Assembly: GCF_001557325.1 (NCBI RefSeq)
Contig: NZ_LSJS01000096.1
Span: forward strand, 1-47,573
Length of the DNA stretch: 47,573 nt
Direction of reading: 5' to 3'
Source: Erythrobacter donghaensis
Lineage (GTDB): Bacteria; Pseudomonadota; Alphaproteobacteria; Sphingomonadales; Sphingomonadaceae
Shown: positions 35,231 to 42,952 of the stretch, one piece after another
Numbering within the stretch: position 1 is the first letter of the stretch
How the letters are laid out: each line of letters opens with the position of its first letter
The notes under the pieces: generated by a model
What the model was told of the DNA's origin: nothing
What the model saw: only the letters and a program-made list of their open reading frames with translations
Database searches by the model: none
Program-made: the position numbers and the translations under genes

Positions 35231-35601
35231 CCAATCTCGCACTCCGCCAGGAAGGCGACGAGCAGGAGCGGCGGCGCTTGGGCGACCGTCTGCGCGAAGC
35301 ACGGAAATATCTCGGCCTCAAGCAGGAAGAAGTTGCTGCCTATCTCAAGATTCCCCGGACCGCGCTTACCGATATCGAGAATGGCCAGCGCCGCGTTGAA
35401 GCGATCGAACTGACGCGGCTTGCCCGTCTTTACCGCCAGTCGGTGGCCTATTTTACCGGCGAAGACGAGGCCTCCGCGAGCCTTCCCGCCGATGTCGCCC
35501 ATCTGGCGCGACGCGTTGCGGCCTTGTCGACTGAGGACCGGGCCGAGCTGAGCCGGTTTGCCGAATATCTCCGCTCGCGGTCTGGCGGCGAACGGAGCTG
35601 A
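35227..35601 (+). CDS. XRE-family transcriptional regulator
   Basis: 124 residues. The helix-turn-helix is at ~18-70 (LGDRLREARKYLGLKQEEVA, YLKIPRTALTDIENGQRRV). The C-terminal helical tail (LPADVAHLARRVAALSTEDRAEL) may dimerise. An XRE repressor directly before an ImmA/IrrE-like peptidase is the arrangement of ImmR/ImmA in ICEBs1, where the peptidase cleaves the repressor. Here the peptidase starts only 3 bases downstream. It probably binds the dyad at 34835-34851 and represses the operon. Confidence 0.85.
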   Translation: MTNLALRQEGDEQERRRLGDRLREARKYLGLKQEEVAAYLKIPRTALTDIENGQRRVEAIELTRLARLYRQSVAYFTGEDEASASLPADVAHLARRVAALSTEDRAELSRFAEYLRSRSGGERS

Positions 35602-35604
35602 TCG

Positions 35605-36615
35605 ATGGCGTCGGATTATGCGAGCGCGGTTCGCGCTGGTACGATGGCAGCGGGCCGCCTGCATCGCGAACTCGATACGCGCGCACTGATCGAGACCCAA
35701 GGCGGCAGCGTCGATGTCTTCGGCGCGATCCATGCCGTGGGTCTACCCTTGCTGCTTCGTCCTCTGAAAGGCCTGCTCGGCGCCTATCTCAGCGCACCTG
35801 CTCCTGGCGTTCTCGTCACGACGGAACGACCGATGAGCATCCAGCGCTTCACGGCCGCGCACGAACTCGGGCATTTTTCGATGCGACACGAGCCGAGCCT
35901 CGACGATGAGAGCATCCTGCGCCGGATGCCGATGTCGCCCGAACCGGGAAACAACTTCGAGGAAACCGAAGCCGACGCCTTTGCGATCGCCTTCATGATG
36001 CCGAAATGGCTGGTGCTCGCGCACAGCGCGCGACAAGGATGGCAGATCGATCATTTCCGGCGCCCCAATGTCGTCTATCAGCTCTCGCTGCGGATCGGCG
36101 CCAGCTATGAGGCGACGTGCCGCACCCTGGTTCGCTACAATCTGATTTCGCCATCGGTGATGACCGACCTGCTCCGGACGCAGCCGCGCAGCCTGAAGGT
36201 CGATCTCCTCAAGGACTATCGGCCCGACAACTATCGCGGCGACGTCTGGCTGCTGACCGAGCGCGATGCCGGCTCGCGGATCGATGGCAGTCGCAATGAT
36301 CTTTTCGTGCTGCAGCTCGAAGAACATAGCGGCGGTGGGTATCTCTGGGATCTCGACCAACTGATCGCCAGCGGCTTCGCCGTCGTTCGAGACGAGCGTG
36401 AGGCAATCGACGGCGATGGCATCGGTGGTCCCGTTGTCCGCCGTGTCACCGCGGCGCCCGATGCGCCGCGGCGCGGCCGCATGTCGCTCGACGAGCGGCG
36501 GCCGTGGCAGCCTGCGCCGGCCCTCACCAGCCTGACGCTCGATTTCGACCTCACCGGCCCGGAACAGACGGGCCTGTCGCGCGCCGAACGGCGGCACCTG
36601 CTCGAGGCCGCCTGA
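35605..36615 (+). CDS. ImmA/IrrE-like metallopeptidase fused to a chagasin-like (I42) inhibitor domain
   Basis: 336 residues, cytoplasmic. The N-terminal half is an ImmA/IrrE peptidase: HELGH (86-90) with an acidic third-ligand region EETEADAFAIAFMMP (119-133). The C-terminal ~125 residues carry the three loops of the chagasin family of papain inhibitors: HSGGGYLW (241-248, in place of NPTTGYxW), DGIGG (271-275, the GxGG loop) and RRPW (298-301). These are separated by beta-strand-like stretches (NDLFVLQL, LTSLTLDFDL). The next gene, 6 bases away, encodes a papain-like peptidase, the natural target of such an inhibitor. I infer that the fusion restrains that protease and may release it upon sensing a signal. 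The metallopeptidase call is strong; the I42 call rests on motif order. Confidence 0.75.
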   Translation: MASDYASAVRAGTMAAGRLHRELDTRALIETQGGSVDVFGAIHAVGLPLLLRPLKGLLGAYLSAPAPGVLVTTERPMSIQRFTAAHELGHFSMRHEPSLDDESILRRMPMSPEPGNNFEETEADAFAIAFMMPKWLVLAHSARQGWQIDHFRRPNVVYQLSLRIGASYEATCRTLVRYNLISPSVMTDLLRTQPRSLKVDLLKDYRPDNYRGDVWLLTERDAGSRIDGSRNDLFVLQLEEHSGGGYLWDLDQLIASGFAVVRDEREAIDGDGIGGPVVRRVTAAPDAPRRGRMSLDERRPWQPAPALTSLTLDFDLTGPEQTGLSRAERRHLLEAA

Positions 36616-36621
36616 CGCCCC

Positions 36622-37302
36622 ATGATCGATATCGTCCGTGACCTTCGGCCGCTGTTCGGGCCTGCGCGCGATCAAGGCGCGCGGCCGACATGCCTCGCAT
36701 TCGCCGCGAGCGACACCCACGCCGGGCTTCGCGACGGCTGGGCACCGCTGTCGTGTGAATTCGCCTTTTATGCCGCGCAGAAACGGGCGGGCAGACCGCC
36801 GACGAGCGGCGCACTGCTATCCACAATGCTGGACGCGCTACGGCTCGATGGCCAACCCGACGAGAAAGGCTGGCCGTATCTGGCAGCGGTTCCAGCCGAT
36901 CATCGACTGTGGACGCCGCCGGCGACCGTTGGCCCGCTCTATGGCCGCAACGGACAGAGGGATGGAACCGACCTGTCATCCATCCTTGCCGCGCTGGATC
37001 GTGACACGCCGGTGCTCATGCTGACGATGCTGTCACGGTCTTTCTTCCAGCCGCGCGGTGATGGCGTCGTCGATCCGGCGAACGACGAACTCCCCGAGCC
37101 AGCGCAACGGCACGCGGTCGTCGCGGTCGGGCATGGAACCGTGGACGGCACCCCGGCCATTCTCATCCGCAACAGCTGGGGACCAGGTTGGGGCTTGGAA
37201 GGCCACGCCTGGCTTACTGAGCGCTTTCTAGCGCCGCGCCTTTTCGCCACGGCAAATTTGACGGAGGAAGTCGATGTATCTTCCCATACCGCCGCAGCCT
37301 GA
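36622..37302 (+). CDS. papain-like (C1) cysteine peptidase
   Basis: 226 residues without signal peptide or pro-domain, so active in the cytoplasm once unrestrained. Catalytic residues are in family order: Gln18 and Cys24 (ARDQGARPTCLAFAAS), His164 (QRHAVVAVGHG) and Asn184 (IRNSWGPGWGLEGHAWL). The central loops are shorter than in plant papains but similar to bacterial C1A proteins. It is immediately downstream of the metallopeptidase-chagasin fusion and overlaps the next gene by 29 bases. Substrate unknown. The lack of an inhibitory pro-peptide fits control in trans by the I42-like domain of its neighbour. Confidence 0.85.
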   Translation: MIDIVRDLRPLFGPARDQGARPTCLAFAASDTHAGLRDGWAPLSCEFAFYAAQKRAGRPPTSGALLSTMLDALRLDGQPDEKGWPYLAAVPADHRLWTPPATVGPLYGRNGQRDGTDLSSILAALDRDTPVLMLTMLSRSFFQPRGDGVVDPANDELPEPAQRHAVVAVGHGTVDGTPAILIRNSWGPGWGLEGHAWLTERFLAPRLFATANLTEEVDVSSHTAAA

Positions 37303-38053
37303 CTGCGTTGCTGGCTGGCGCGAGGCGGTCCGGCTCGTCGACCTCGCCACCGGACACCAGGCGCAGAATGTCGTCATCTCCGTGGCCGAGCCGACTGCGC
37401 GCGCAACACTCGCCGATCCCGTCGTGGCGGAAGTCGATGCCTTCCTTTCGGGCCATGGCAAGAAGCCCATCGAGACGGTCGCCAACACGATTTTTCCGGC
37501 AGCGCTGTACAGGCGCTACGGCGCGCCGCAATTCTTCGACCGGTTTCGCGACAACGTGCTGCCGAAGGTCCGGAGGTCGGGCGCTTGGTCGGGCTATTAT
37601 TTCGAACGGATGATGGAATTGCCCCGCGCCGACGGCCAGCCAATCAATCAAATCTGGGGCATCGTCGAGCGCCTGCGCAACCCGAACGTCCGAGCGCTCA
37701 ACAAATTCGAACTGCTGATCTTCGACCCCGCCCGCGACGTGAATGACTCGCCCTACGGCGGTCAGTGCCTGAGCTTTGCCAGTCTCAAGCTGATCGGCAA
37801 GGGCGACGATCGTCGCCTCGGCATGACCGCGCTCTACCGCAATCACTACTATATCGAAAAACTGCTCGGCAATCTGATCGGCCTCGGCCGTCTGCTCGAA
37901 TTCATCGCCAAGGAAGGCGGGGTCGCGCTGGGTCCGCTCACGATCGTCTCGACCAACGCCACGGTCGACACCGCCAACTGGAACCGCGGCGATCTTAAGC
38001 AACTCTTTGAACGCTGCGATCAGGCGAGCGCACATCTCCGTGCTGCGGCGTGA
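37274..38053 (+). CDS. divergent thymidylate-synthase-like protein
   Basis: 259 residues. The C-terminal half resembles the ThyA fold: GGQCLSFASLKL (Cys165 in the place of the catalytic Cys), then TALYRNHYYIEKLLGNLIGL and LGRLLEFIAKEGGVALGPLTI, which mirrors the synthase region 'YqRSaDvfLGlPfNiasyalL...G'. Several strictly conserved ThyA residues differ. It may act on another pyrimidine nucleotide (as dCMP hydroxymethylases do) or bind without catalysis. The ATG at 37274 has GGAGGAAG six bases upstream although it overlaps the peptidase gene. The 3' end overlaps the convergent UDG-like gene by 34 bases. Confidence 0.55.
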   Translation: MYLPIPPQPDCVAGWREAVRLVDLATGHQAQNVVISVAEPTARATLADPVVAEVDAFLSGHGKKPIETVANTIFPAALYRRYGAPQFFDRFRDNVLPKVRRSGAWSGYYFERMMELPRADGQPINQIWGIVERLRNPNVRALNKFELLIFDPARDVNDSPYGGQCLSFASLKLIGKGDDRRLGMTALYRNHYYIEKLLGNLIGLGRLLEFIAKEGGVALGPLTIVSTNATVDTANWNRGDLKQLFERCDQASAHLRAAA

Positions 38054-38724
38054 GGCGCGCCCAACGGCAGTTCTAGCGGCTCATCGTTGTCATCCGCGAC
38101 ACCGTACAGGCTGAACATGCCCTCGATGAACTCGCGCTGCCCGCCGTAGCTCGGATGGCGGACCGCGGTGGTCGGAATGTCGAGACCGTCCAGCGCCAGG
38201 TGAGCGTCGCGCCCGATCGCGACGATCTGGCGGGGCCGGATCATTGACACGAGGGCTTGCAATATCGGCCAGGTCGCCTCGCGCTCGCTTCGCGTGTGGC
38301 ATCGGTTCGACATCGGATCATCCGCTTCATGGGGATGGAACGGGAAAACGTTCCAGAGCATGACAGGCTGACCGATCCGCTCTAGCACACGCCAGACGAT
38401 CGCCGCGGTGCGCTCCGCCACGGCGGGTCCCTGCGTCGCACGTTCAAATGCGATGCCGCCCATCAGCGTGCCGGCATGTCCGAGGTGAATTTCGTCGGTC
38501 AGCGGTACGCCCGTACGCCGCCCCCCGCGATAGCCGAGATCACGCGCGATCCAGATCGTTTCGACGCGATGATCAAGCGCCGCGGTGAGCAGCATTTCGA
38601 GATTGTCGCGGCGCCGGGCGGCGGCGTCGCTGCGGTCATGGACCGTGCAGCGATCGCGCCAGGGATTGAACACTGAGGGAAGTTCGGTCGCCGCCAGGGT
38701 GGACACAAAGGATTTCGGGGTCAT
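38020..38724 (-). CDS. uracil-DNA-glycosylase-superfamily protein
   Basis: 234 residues. Motif I-like WIARDLGYRGGRRTGVPLTDE, a central VMLWNVFPFHPHE and a C-terminal AVRHPSYGGQREFI (the HPS/HxS leucine-loop equivalent) match a UDG-fold family. Members of the fold remove uracil or other damaged bases from DNA. No Fe-S cysteines of the family 4/5 type are seen. The start at 38724 overlaps the MazG-like stop (ATGA); a longer N-terminal frame lies inside the MazG gene and is rejected. It is the last gene of the leftward cargo operon. Confidence 0.8.
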   Translation of the reverse strand: MTPKSFVSTLAATELPSVFNPWRDRCTVHDRSDAAARRRDNLEMLLTAALDHRVETIWIARDLGYRGGRRTGVPLTDEIHLGHAGTLMGGIAFERATQGPAVAERTAAIVWRVLERIGQPVMLWNVFPFHPHEADDPMSNRCHTRSEREATWPILQALVSMIRPRQIVAIGRDAHLALDGLDIPTTAVRHPSYGGQREFIEGMFSLYGVADDNDEPLELPLGAPHAAARRCALA

Positions 38725-39899
38725 GACGGCAATTCCTTGATACGCAGGCGGCGATTGGCGAAGTCGATCAGGACGCGGCCGCGCCGATGCTCCTGAAGGA
38801 AGCGGAAAGCCGTATAGCCCTGGAGGATCGCTTCCTCCCAAAGCCACAGCGGACAGCGTTCTGATTCGTAGCCGGCGACGAACTGGCGGACATGCTTCAG
38901 CATGTCCAGCGGAAGGCCACCGCGCTTCACGTTTTCAAAGTACCGGAGTTGCTGCGCTTGTCCGAAAATCCAGGAAGTTATGCCCTCTTCGATGAGAATC
39001 GCCCGAGCACCGTCTTCGGCGTCGTCGAGTTTCGGATCGCTCTTGCGCTTGAGACGGAGCAGCGCACGCAGCACTGGCGACCAGCCAAGCACCGCGACAT
39101 AAGCGTAGTGAAAGACATCGTGGAAACGATAGTCGTCGGGTTCGAGCGCGTTGTCGGTGAGCCGGTCGCCGACATACACACCGCTTGAGCGTTGATACAC
39201 GAATGTCTGCCCGCGAACGGTGCGTTCATAGACGTCGATCGCCATCCGCCGCGGCAATTGCTCTTCTGGGTCGAGCGCCGCATCGGTCGGCGCCGGATAG
39301 ATGCGCTCGCGCGGCCAGCGATCGAAGATCTTGTGAAGATTCTTCACGGCGGCAGCCTCGATGGTAACACCGGATTCGTTTGCCGCCTGGATCAACCGGC
39401 GCATGACCGCGACCAGCCGGCCCGCGAGTGCTTCGCGGTCCTTCGCAAGACCGCCCGCCTGGAAATCGTTGATGAGCAGCCCAACGTCGCCTGCCAGCGC
39501 GAGCAGGCTATGCTCGAACTGCGGCATCGGTGCCTTGGCAAGCGGAATGTGCTGCGGCTGCAGCGCATGGAAACTGAGCGTTTCGTTGCCGCCCGTCTGC
39601 CATTGTCCGCCGTTTGTCGCCGCGGCGGCAGCGATGTCGCTGAGCGCCATGCGGCTGCGCCGTGCGATCGCCGCCAGATACCAAAGGACGTCACCAAGCT
39701 CTTCCGCGACGGCGTGAGCGTAACCCAGGTAGGAGGCATCGTCGCGCTGCTTTTTCTTGGCCTCACTGAGCAAGCTGCCGACTTCGCCGAAAAGGCCAAG
39801 CATCGAGAAGCCCAGTGCGCGGCCACCGCTGCGTTGATCAGTCCGCGCGGCCTGCTTCGCATAATCCGCAACAGTGAGAGCTTCGAAATCCTCGCTCAT
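38721..39899 (-). CDS. MazG-like nucleotide pyrophosphohydrolase with C-terminal domain
   Basis: 392 residues. The N-terminal MazG-like domain shows LFGEVGSLLSEAKKK (Glu39) and VAEELGDVLWYLAAIARR (Glu67, Asp70), the metal-binding pattern of all-alpha NTP pyrophosphohydrolases. These hydrolyse dUTP or other nucleoside triphosphates to monophosphates. A second conserved domain spans ~220-390 (MAIDVYERTVRG, DYRFHDVFHYAYVAVLGWSPV, EEGITSWIFGQA), resembling the C-terminal domain known from larger MazG proteins in defence islands. Four-base overlaps join it to the RHH gene upstream and to the UDG-like gene downstream. Substrate not determinable from sequence. Confidence 0.8.
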   Translation of the reverse strand: MSEDFEALTVADYAKQAARTDQRSGGRALGFSMLGLFGEVGSLLSEAKKKQRDDASYLGYAHAVAEELGDVLWYLAAIARRSRMALSDIAAAAATNGGQWQTGGNETLSFHALQPQHIPLAKAPMPQFEHSLLALAGDVGLLINDFQAGGLAKDREALAGRLVAVMRRLIQAANESGVTIEAAAVKNLHKIFDRWPRERIYPAPTDAALDPEEQLPRRMAIDVYERTVRGQTFVYQRSSGVYVGDRLTDNALEPDDYRFHDVFHYAYVAVLGWSPVLRALLRLKRKSDPKLDDAEDGARAILIEEGITSWIFGQAQQLRYFENVKRGGLPLDMLKHVRQFVAGYESERCPLWLWEEAILQGYTAFRFLQEHRRGRVLIDFANRRLRIKELPS

Positions 39900-40096
39900 C
39901 GCCTGCCCTTCCGGCGATCCGATATCGCGTCTGCGGGGACGCTCACGCCATAGGCTTCAAGTGCCCGCAGTACGATCATCCGGATCGGCTCGCGGGAATC
40001 GAGCGACCGTTGACCGAGATCGCGTTTCGTAACGGCAGGAATCTGCACCTGAAGATGCTCGTCGCCGACATCGGTTTGCGCTGCGATATTTTTCAT
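39896..40096 (-). CDS. small ribbon-helix-helix-like protein
   Basis: 66 residues from the ATG at 40096 (74 from the ATG at 40120). LQVQIPAVTKRDLGQRSLDS, then PIRMIVLRALEAYGVSVP, has the strand-helix-helix spacing of ribbon-helix-helix DNA-binding proteins, like antitoxins. It leads the operon with MazG-like and UDG-like genes and overlaps MazG by 4 bases. Just upstream lie several TTTCATG/CATGAAA half-sites, its likely operator. It could alternatively be an element-partition or toxin-antitoxin component. Confidence 0.65.
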   Translation of the reverse strand: MKNIAAQTDVGDEHLQVQIPAVTKRDLGQRSLDSREPIRMIVLRALEAYGVSVPADAISDRRKGRR

Positions 40097-40124
40097 GAAT
40101 CCATGAAAACATAATTTCATGAAA
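40090..40124. promoter_or_regulatory. TTTCATG/CATGAAA operator cluster
   Basis: TTTTCATG-AATC-CATGAAAA (40090-40109) is a perfect 8-bp dyad, followed by the palindrome TTTCATGAAA (40115-40124). Four half-sites in 35 bases, at the 5' end of the RHH-MazG-UDG operon, suggest cooperative autorepression by the RHH protein. Confidence 0.55.
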
Positions 40125-40147
40125 ATAGAAAGCCCGAATCCTCCGGA

Positions 40148-42112
40148 TCAGGAGACGCTCGGCCCGCTGCGCTGCCGCCCGAGTGTCCAGTTGATCCCGC
40201 CGTCGCGCATGATGCCCGAGACCGATTTACCGACATGGCGATCGAGAACAGAGCGCCACGGCACCAGCGTGAAATCGCGCGACCGTTCGATGAGCGCATG
40301 GCGACCACTCGTCATCTCGACTGCGCGCACGAGCCTGCCTTGAACAGCCTCCCCCTCTCTGGCCTCGGCGAACGGAACGCCTAACTTGTCGGAGAGCTGG
40401 CGGGCGACACGCAGCAATTCTCGCCGCTGGAGCGCGGCGAGCATCCCTCGCCGATAGACCGTCTGCCCATCCTGTTCGTCTGCAAGCTGTTCGGTGATCA
40501 GCCATTGCCGTCGCATCGCCTGCGCTGAACGAACCTCGTGCCCGAACCCAGCATCGCGCACTGGCACCGGCGCTTCGGCGACCAGCTCGCGATCGAGCCA
40601 GGTCGCGGCATCGGTTCCCGGTAATTTGTCGAGCGGGATCGCCGACAGGGTTTCAATGGCAACGGGGTGGTCGCGGAACTGCATGGCTTCGAACCTCTCG
40701 ACCCTGGCGAGATGGTCCGGCGCGATGATCCAGCTTCCGTCGGGCTCGCGCTCGACGACGCCCGAGATTTTTCGCATCGCTTCAAGCCGCCGGACATGCG
40801 TTTCGGCGAAGCGTTCGCTGGCGGTCGGATCGTGCTTCAGATGGGCGTCGATCGAATAGCGCCCGCCGTTCGCCGCCGCGATCTCGTCGATCGTCCGATC
40901 GACGGCGCGAATGCCGCCCTCGCGTGGCGCGATCCGGACGATGGCATTTTCGGGGATCGTGTCGACCAGCTCGCCCTTGCCGATCTCGGCATAATGGGTG
41001 CGCCCGTCGATGCCGTCGACCAGCAGATAATGACGGTCTTCATGTTCGTCGGCGAGCCCGCGCATCACGACGCGGCCGATGATCGGCGTCGCCTCCTTCG
41101 CGACCGGGTCGTAGATGACGCGATCGACCGCAGCACGATCGAGCTTCCGCGCGGTCAGCTCGCGCTGCATGGTGCGGATGATGTCGCCGCGCTCGCCGAT
41201 CTGGCGCAGTGTGTTCGCAAGGTCGGGCTCAAGCCGCCAGGTGCCGTTGCCGACATGCGAGGCGAGTCCCATGCGCCCGAGTTTCTGCAGGCGACCGACG
41301 CGAAGCGATTGCTGGAAGGGATCGCCATCGCTCGCGCTGACCAGCCGCGCGGTATCCATGTCGCGGATCAGCCGTCTGTCGATCGCGGTCAGCCGCTCGG
41401 CACCCGTATCGCTGCGAAGCCGCTCTTCGATTTCAAGGTCGGTGCGCGGCCCCAGGTCGAGGTTGACGATCTCGATCGCCCGCTGCCGGCTCCCGTGCGA
41501 GATATACTCGCGCGCGATCAGCAGATTCTCACCCCGATCGTTTACGCCGCGCACCACGATATGCGTGTGCGGATGGCCGGTATTGAAATGGTCGACCGCC
41601 ACCCAATCGAGCTTTGTCCCAAGATCCTGCTCCATCTGCGTCATCAGCCGGCGCACGAACGGCTTCAAGTCGGGATACTGGTCGGCGTCCTCGGCCGACA
41701 CGATGAACCGGAACTGGCGGCGGTCGCCGTCACACCGTTCGAGGAACGCCTTGCCATCGGCGACGTCGCTGTCGGGCGAGTAGAGCGCACCAGCCTCGCC
41801 CTCACGGGTCACGCCGTCGCGCTGAATATAGCGAAGGTGCGCCTTCGCACCGCCCATGCCTTTCCCGCCAAGGCCGACAGGCCGTATCTTGACGATCACG
41901 CGGCGCGACCGGAACGCGCCCAATCGGTCGCGCGATCTGAGCACCCGCGCAACACTCGCGCCGCGCCCGATCCGGCTGCCGTCGAAACGGCCGCGCCTGC
42001 CCGTTTTCATGCCGGCCCGCTTTGCCGCTTTCACGACGCGGCTCAGGTAGCGCTGCTCCTTGCCCCGGCCGCGCATCCGGCCCAGCTGCGGTTCGAACTC
42101 ATCATCGCGCAT
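40148..42112 (-). CDS. relaxase/mobilisation nuclease (VirD2-like, DUF3363)
   Basis: Nicks oriT and pilots the transferred strand. 654 residues from the ATG at 42112, chosen because GGAAGGA lies upstream and the longer frame is low-complexity. The N-terminal domain shows HLRYIQRDG (Tyr95, candidate nucleophile) and the three-His metal motif HFNTGHPHTH (175-184) plus VVRGVND and AREYISHGSR. A long DUF3363-type C-terminal domain follows (YLLVDGIDGRTHYAEIG, WLDRELV). In these elements it sits upstream of traG; here the cargo module separates them. oriT itself was not recognised. Confidence 0.9.
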   Translation of the reverse strand: MRDDEFEPQLGRMRGRGKEQRYLSRVVKAAKRAGMKTGRRGRFDGSRIGRGASVARVLRSRDRLGAFRSRRVIVKIRPVGLGGKGMGGAKAHLRYIQRDGVTREGEAGALYSPDSDVADGKAFLERCDGDRRQFRFIVSAEDADQYPDLKPFVRRLMTQMEQDLGTKLDWVAVDHFNTGHPHTHIVVRGVNDRGENLLIAREYISHGSRQRAIEIVNLDLGPRTDLEIEERLRSDTGAERLTAIDRRLIRDMDTARLVSASDGDPFQQSLRVGRLQKLGRMGLASHVGNGTWRLEPDLANTLRQIGERGDIIRTMQRELTARKLDRAAVDRVIYDPVAKEATPIIGRVVMRGLADEHEDRHYLLVDGIDGRTHYAEIGKGELVDTIPENAIVRIAPREGGIRAVDRTIDEIAAANGGRYSIDAHLKHDPTASERFAETHVRRLEAMRKISGVVEREPDGSWIIAPDHLARVERFEAMQFRDHPVAIETLSAIPLDKLPGTDAATWLDRELVAEAPVPVRDAGFGHEVRSAQAMRRQWLITEQLADEQDGQTVYRRGMLAALQRRELLRVARQLSDKLGVPFAEAREGEAVQGRLVRAVEMTSGRHALIERSRDFTLVPWRSVLDRHVGKSVSGIMRDGGINWTLGRQRSGPSVS

Positions 42113-42458
42113 AGCGGCGTCCTTCCATGCCGGAATGACGCTCCCCGCCGATAAGAATGGCGCGTCCTCGCCAGAGCGCAAGGAGTCTCGCGATTGGGAT
42201 CGGAAAAGCCCAGAAAACCGCCACTCCTGGTAACCCTGTCTCGCACTCAAAGGGCGAGTCTCGCAAAAGCCTTCAAAAAACGATGTGCAGACAAACACTT
42301 ACAAAATCGCGAGATTTTGCCTCTATCTTGCCATCGAGCCCGACTGCCACCTGCCGCCCCAGACGCCCGCTTTGCCTTCCCGCCTTCCCGATCAAAAAAG
42401 GGGAGCGGCGCCATGCGGCACCACTCCCGCGAACCTGCCCCTTCAACAGCGCATCGCC

Positions 42459-42620
42459 TTATTGCCAGCCTGCCTGTTCGGCCTGACGCAGCGCCCGATT
42501 GCACCGCTTCAGCCTCTTCTCAGCGGCCCTTAATTCGGCTTCGATCTGCCGCCGTTCTCCCGCGTCATCGCACCATGAAAGCTCCGCGCGAAGCTCCTCG
42601 ATCTGTTGTTCAACCGACAT
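42459..42620 (-). CDS. small coiled-coil protein, 53 residues
   Basis: An ATG at 42620 with a near-perfect ribosome site (AGGAGGATGAG) opens a 53-residue frame: MSVEQQIEELRAELSWCDDA, then GERRQIEAELRAAEKRLKRC and NRALRQAEQAGWQ. The heptad-like Leu/Ala spacing and charge pattern predict one long coiled coil. It lies between DUF736 and the relaxase in the same direction, so it may be an accessory DNA-processing or regulatory protein. I do not recognise a family. Confidence 0.6.
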   Translation of the reverse strand: MSVEQQIEELRAELSWCDDAGERRQIEAELRAAEKRLKRCNRALRQAEQAGWQ

Positions 42621-42915
42621 CTCATCCTCCTGATACAAGCGAAAGATGAGCCATCGCCCGGCGGGGAGCGGGCGGGGTCAACCACCGCGCAGCGGCCGCG
42701 AAGCGGGCGACGGGGGAGCCGATTTTCTCGTCGCCGGAGTGGAGCGAAGCGGAACGCAGGTGGCGTGAAAATTGGGGGAACCGTCGATGGTTGAGGCGGT
42801 CCGTTCGCCGCCGGATACTCGGTGCTTGCTGAGCGGATTTCTTCCTCTCTGCAGGCCCGCAAGCGCGTTCCGGTGCAGGAAAAGGCCCACGCCAAGCCCT
42901 CAAGGCATGAGGAAA
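42621..42915. other. gene-free spacer with inverted repeats
   Basis: No convincing gene in either direction. It holds one copy of the repeat GAGCGAAGCGG (42742-42752) and a 7-bp inverted pair GGCGACG/CGTCGCC near 42706-42735. It may contain promoters or oriT for the relaxase group; no known oriT consensus was matched. Confidence 0.4.
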
Positions 42916-42943
42916 GCCCCGCGCCGGGTGACCGGCGCGGGGC
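42916..42943 (-). terminator. strong GC hairpin after the DUF736 gene
   Basis: GCCCCGCGCCGG-GTGA-CCGGCGCGGGGC is a perfect 12-bp stem with a 4-base loop, 10 bases past the DUF736 stop in its reading direction, followed by a short T run (TTTCC). It fits an intrinsic terminator. Confidence 0.65.
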
Positions 42944-42952
42944 CGATCCGGC

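Noticed and set aside
40667..42154. 495-residue plus-strand frame opposite the relaxase
   Set aside because: Antisense shadow; no domain, no ribosome site.
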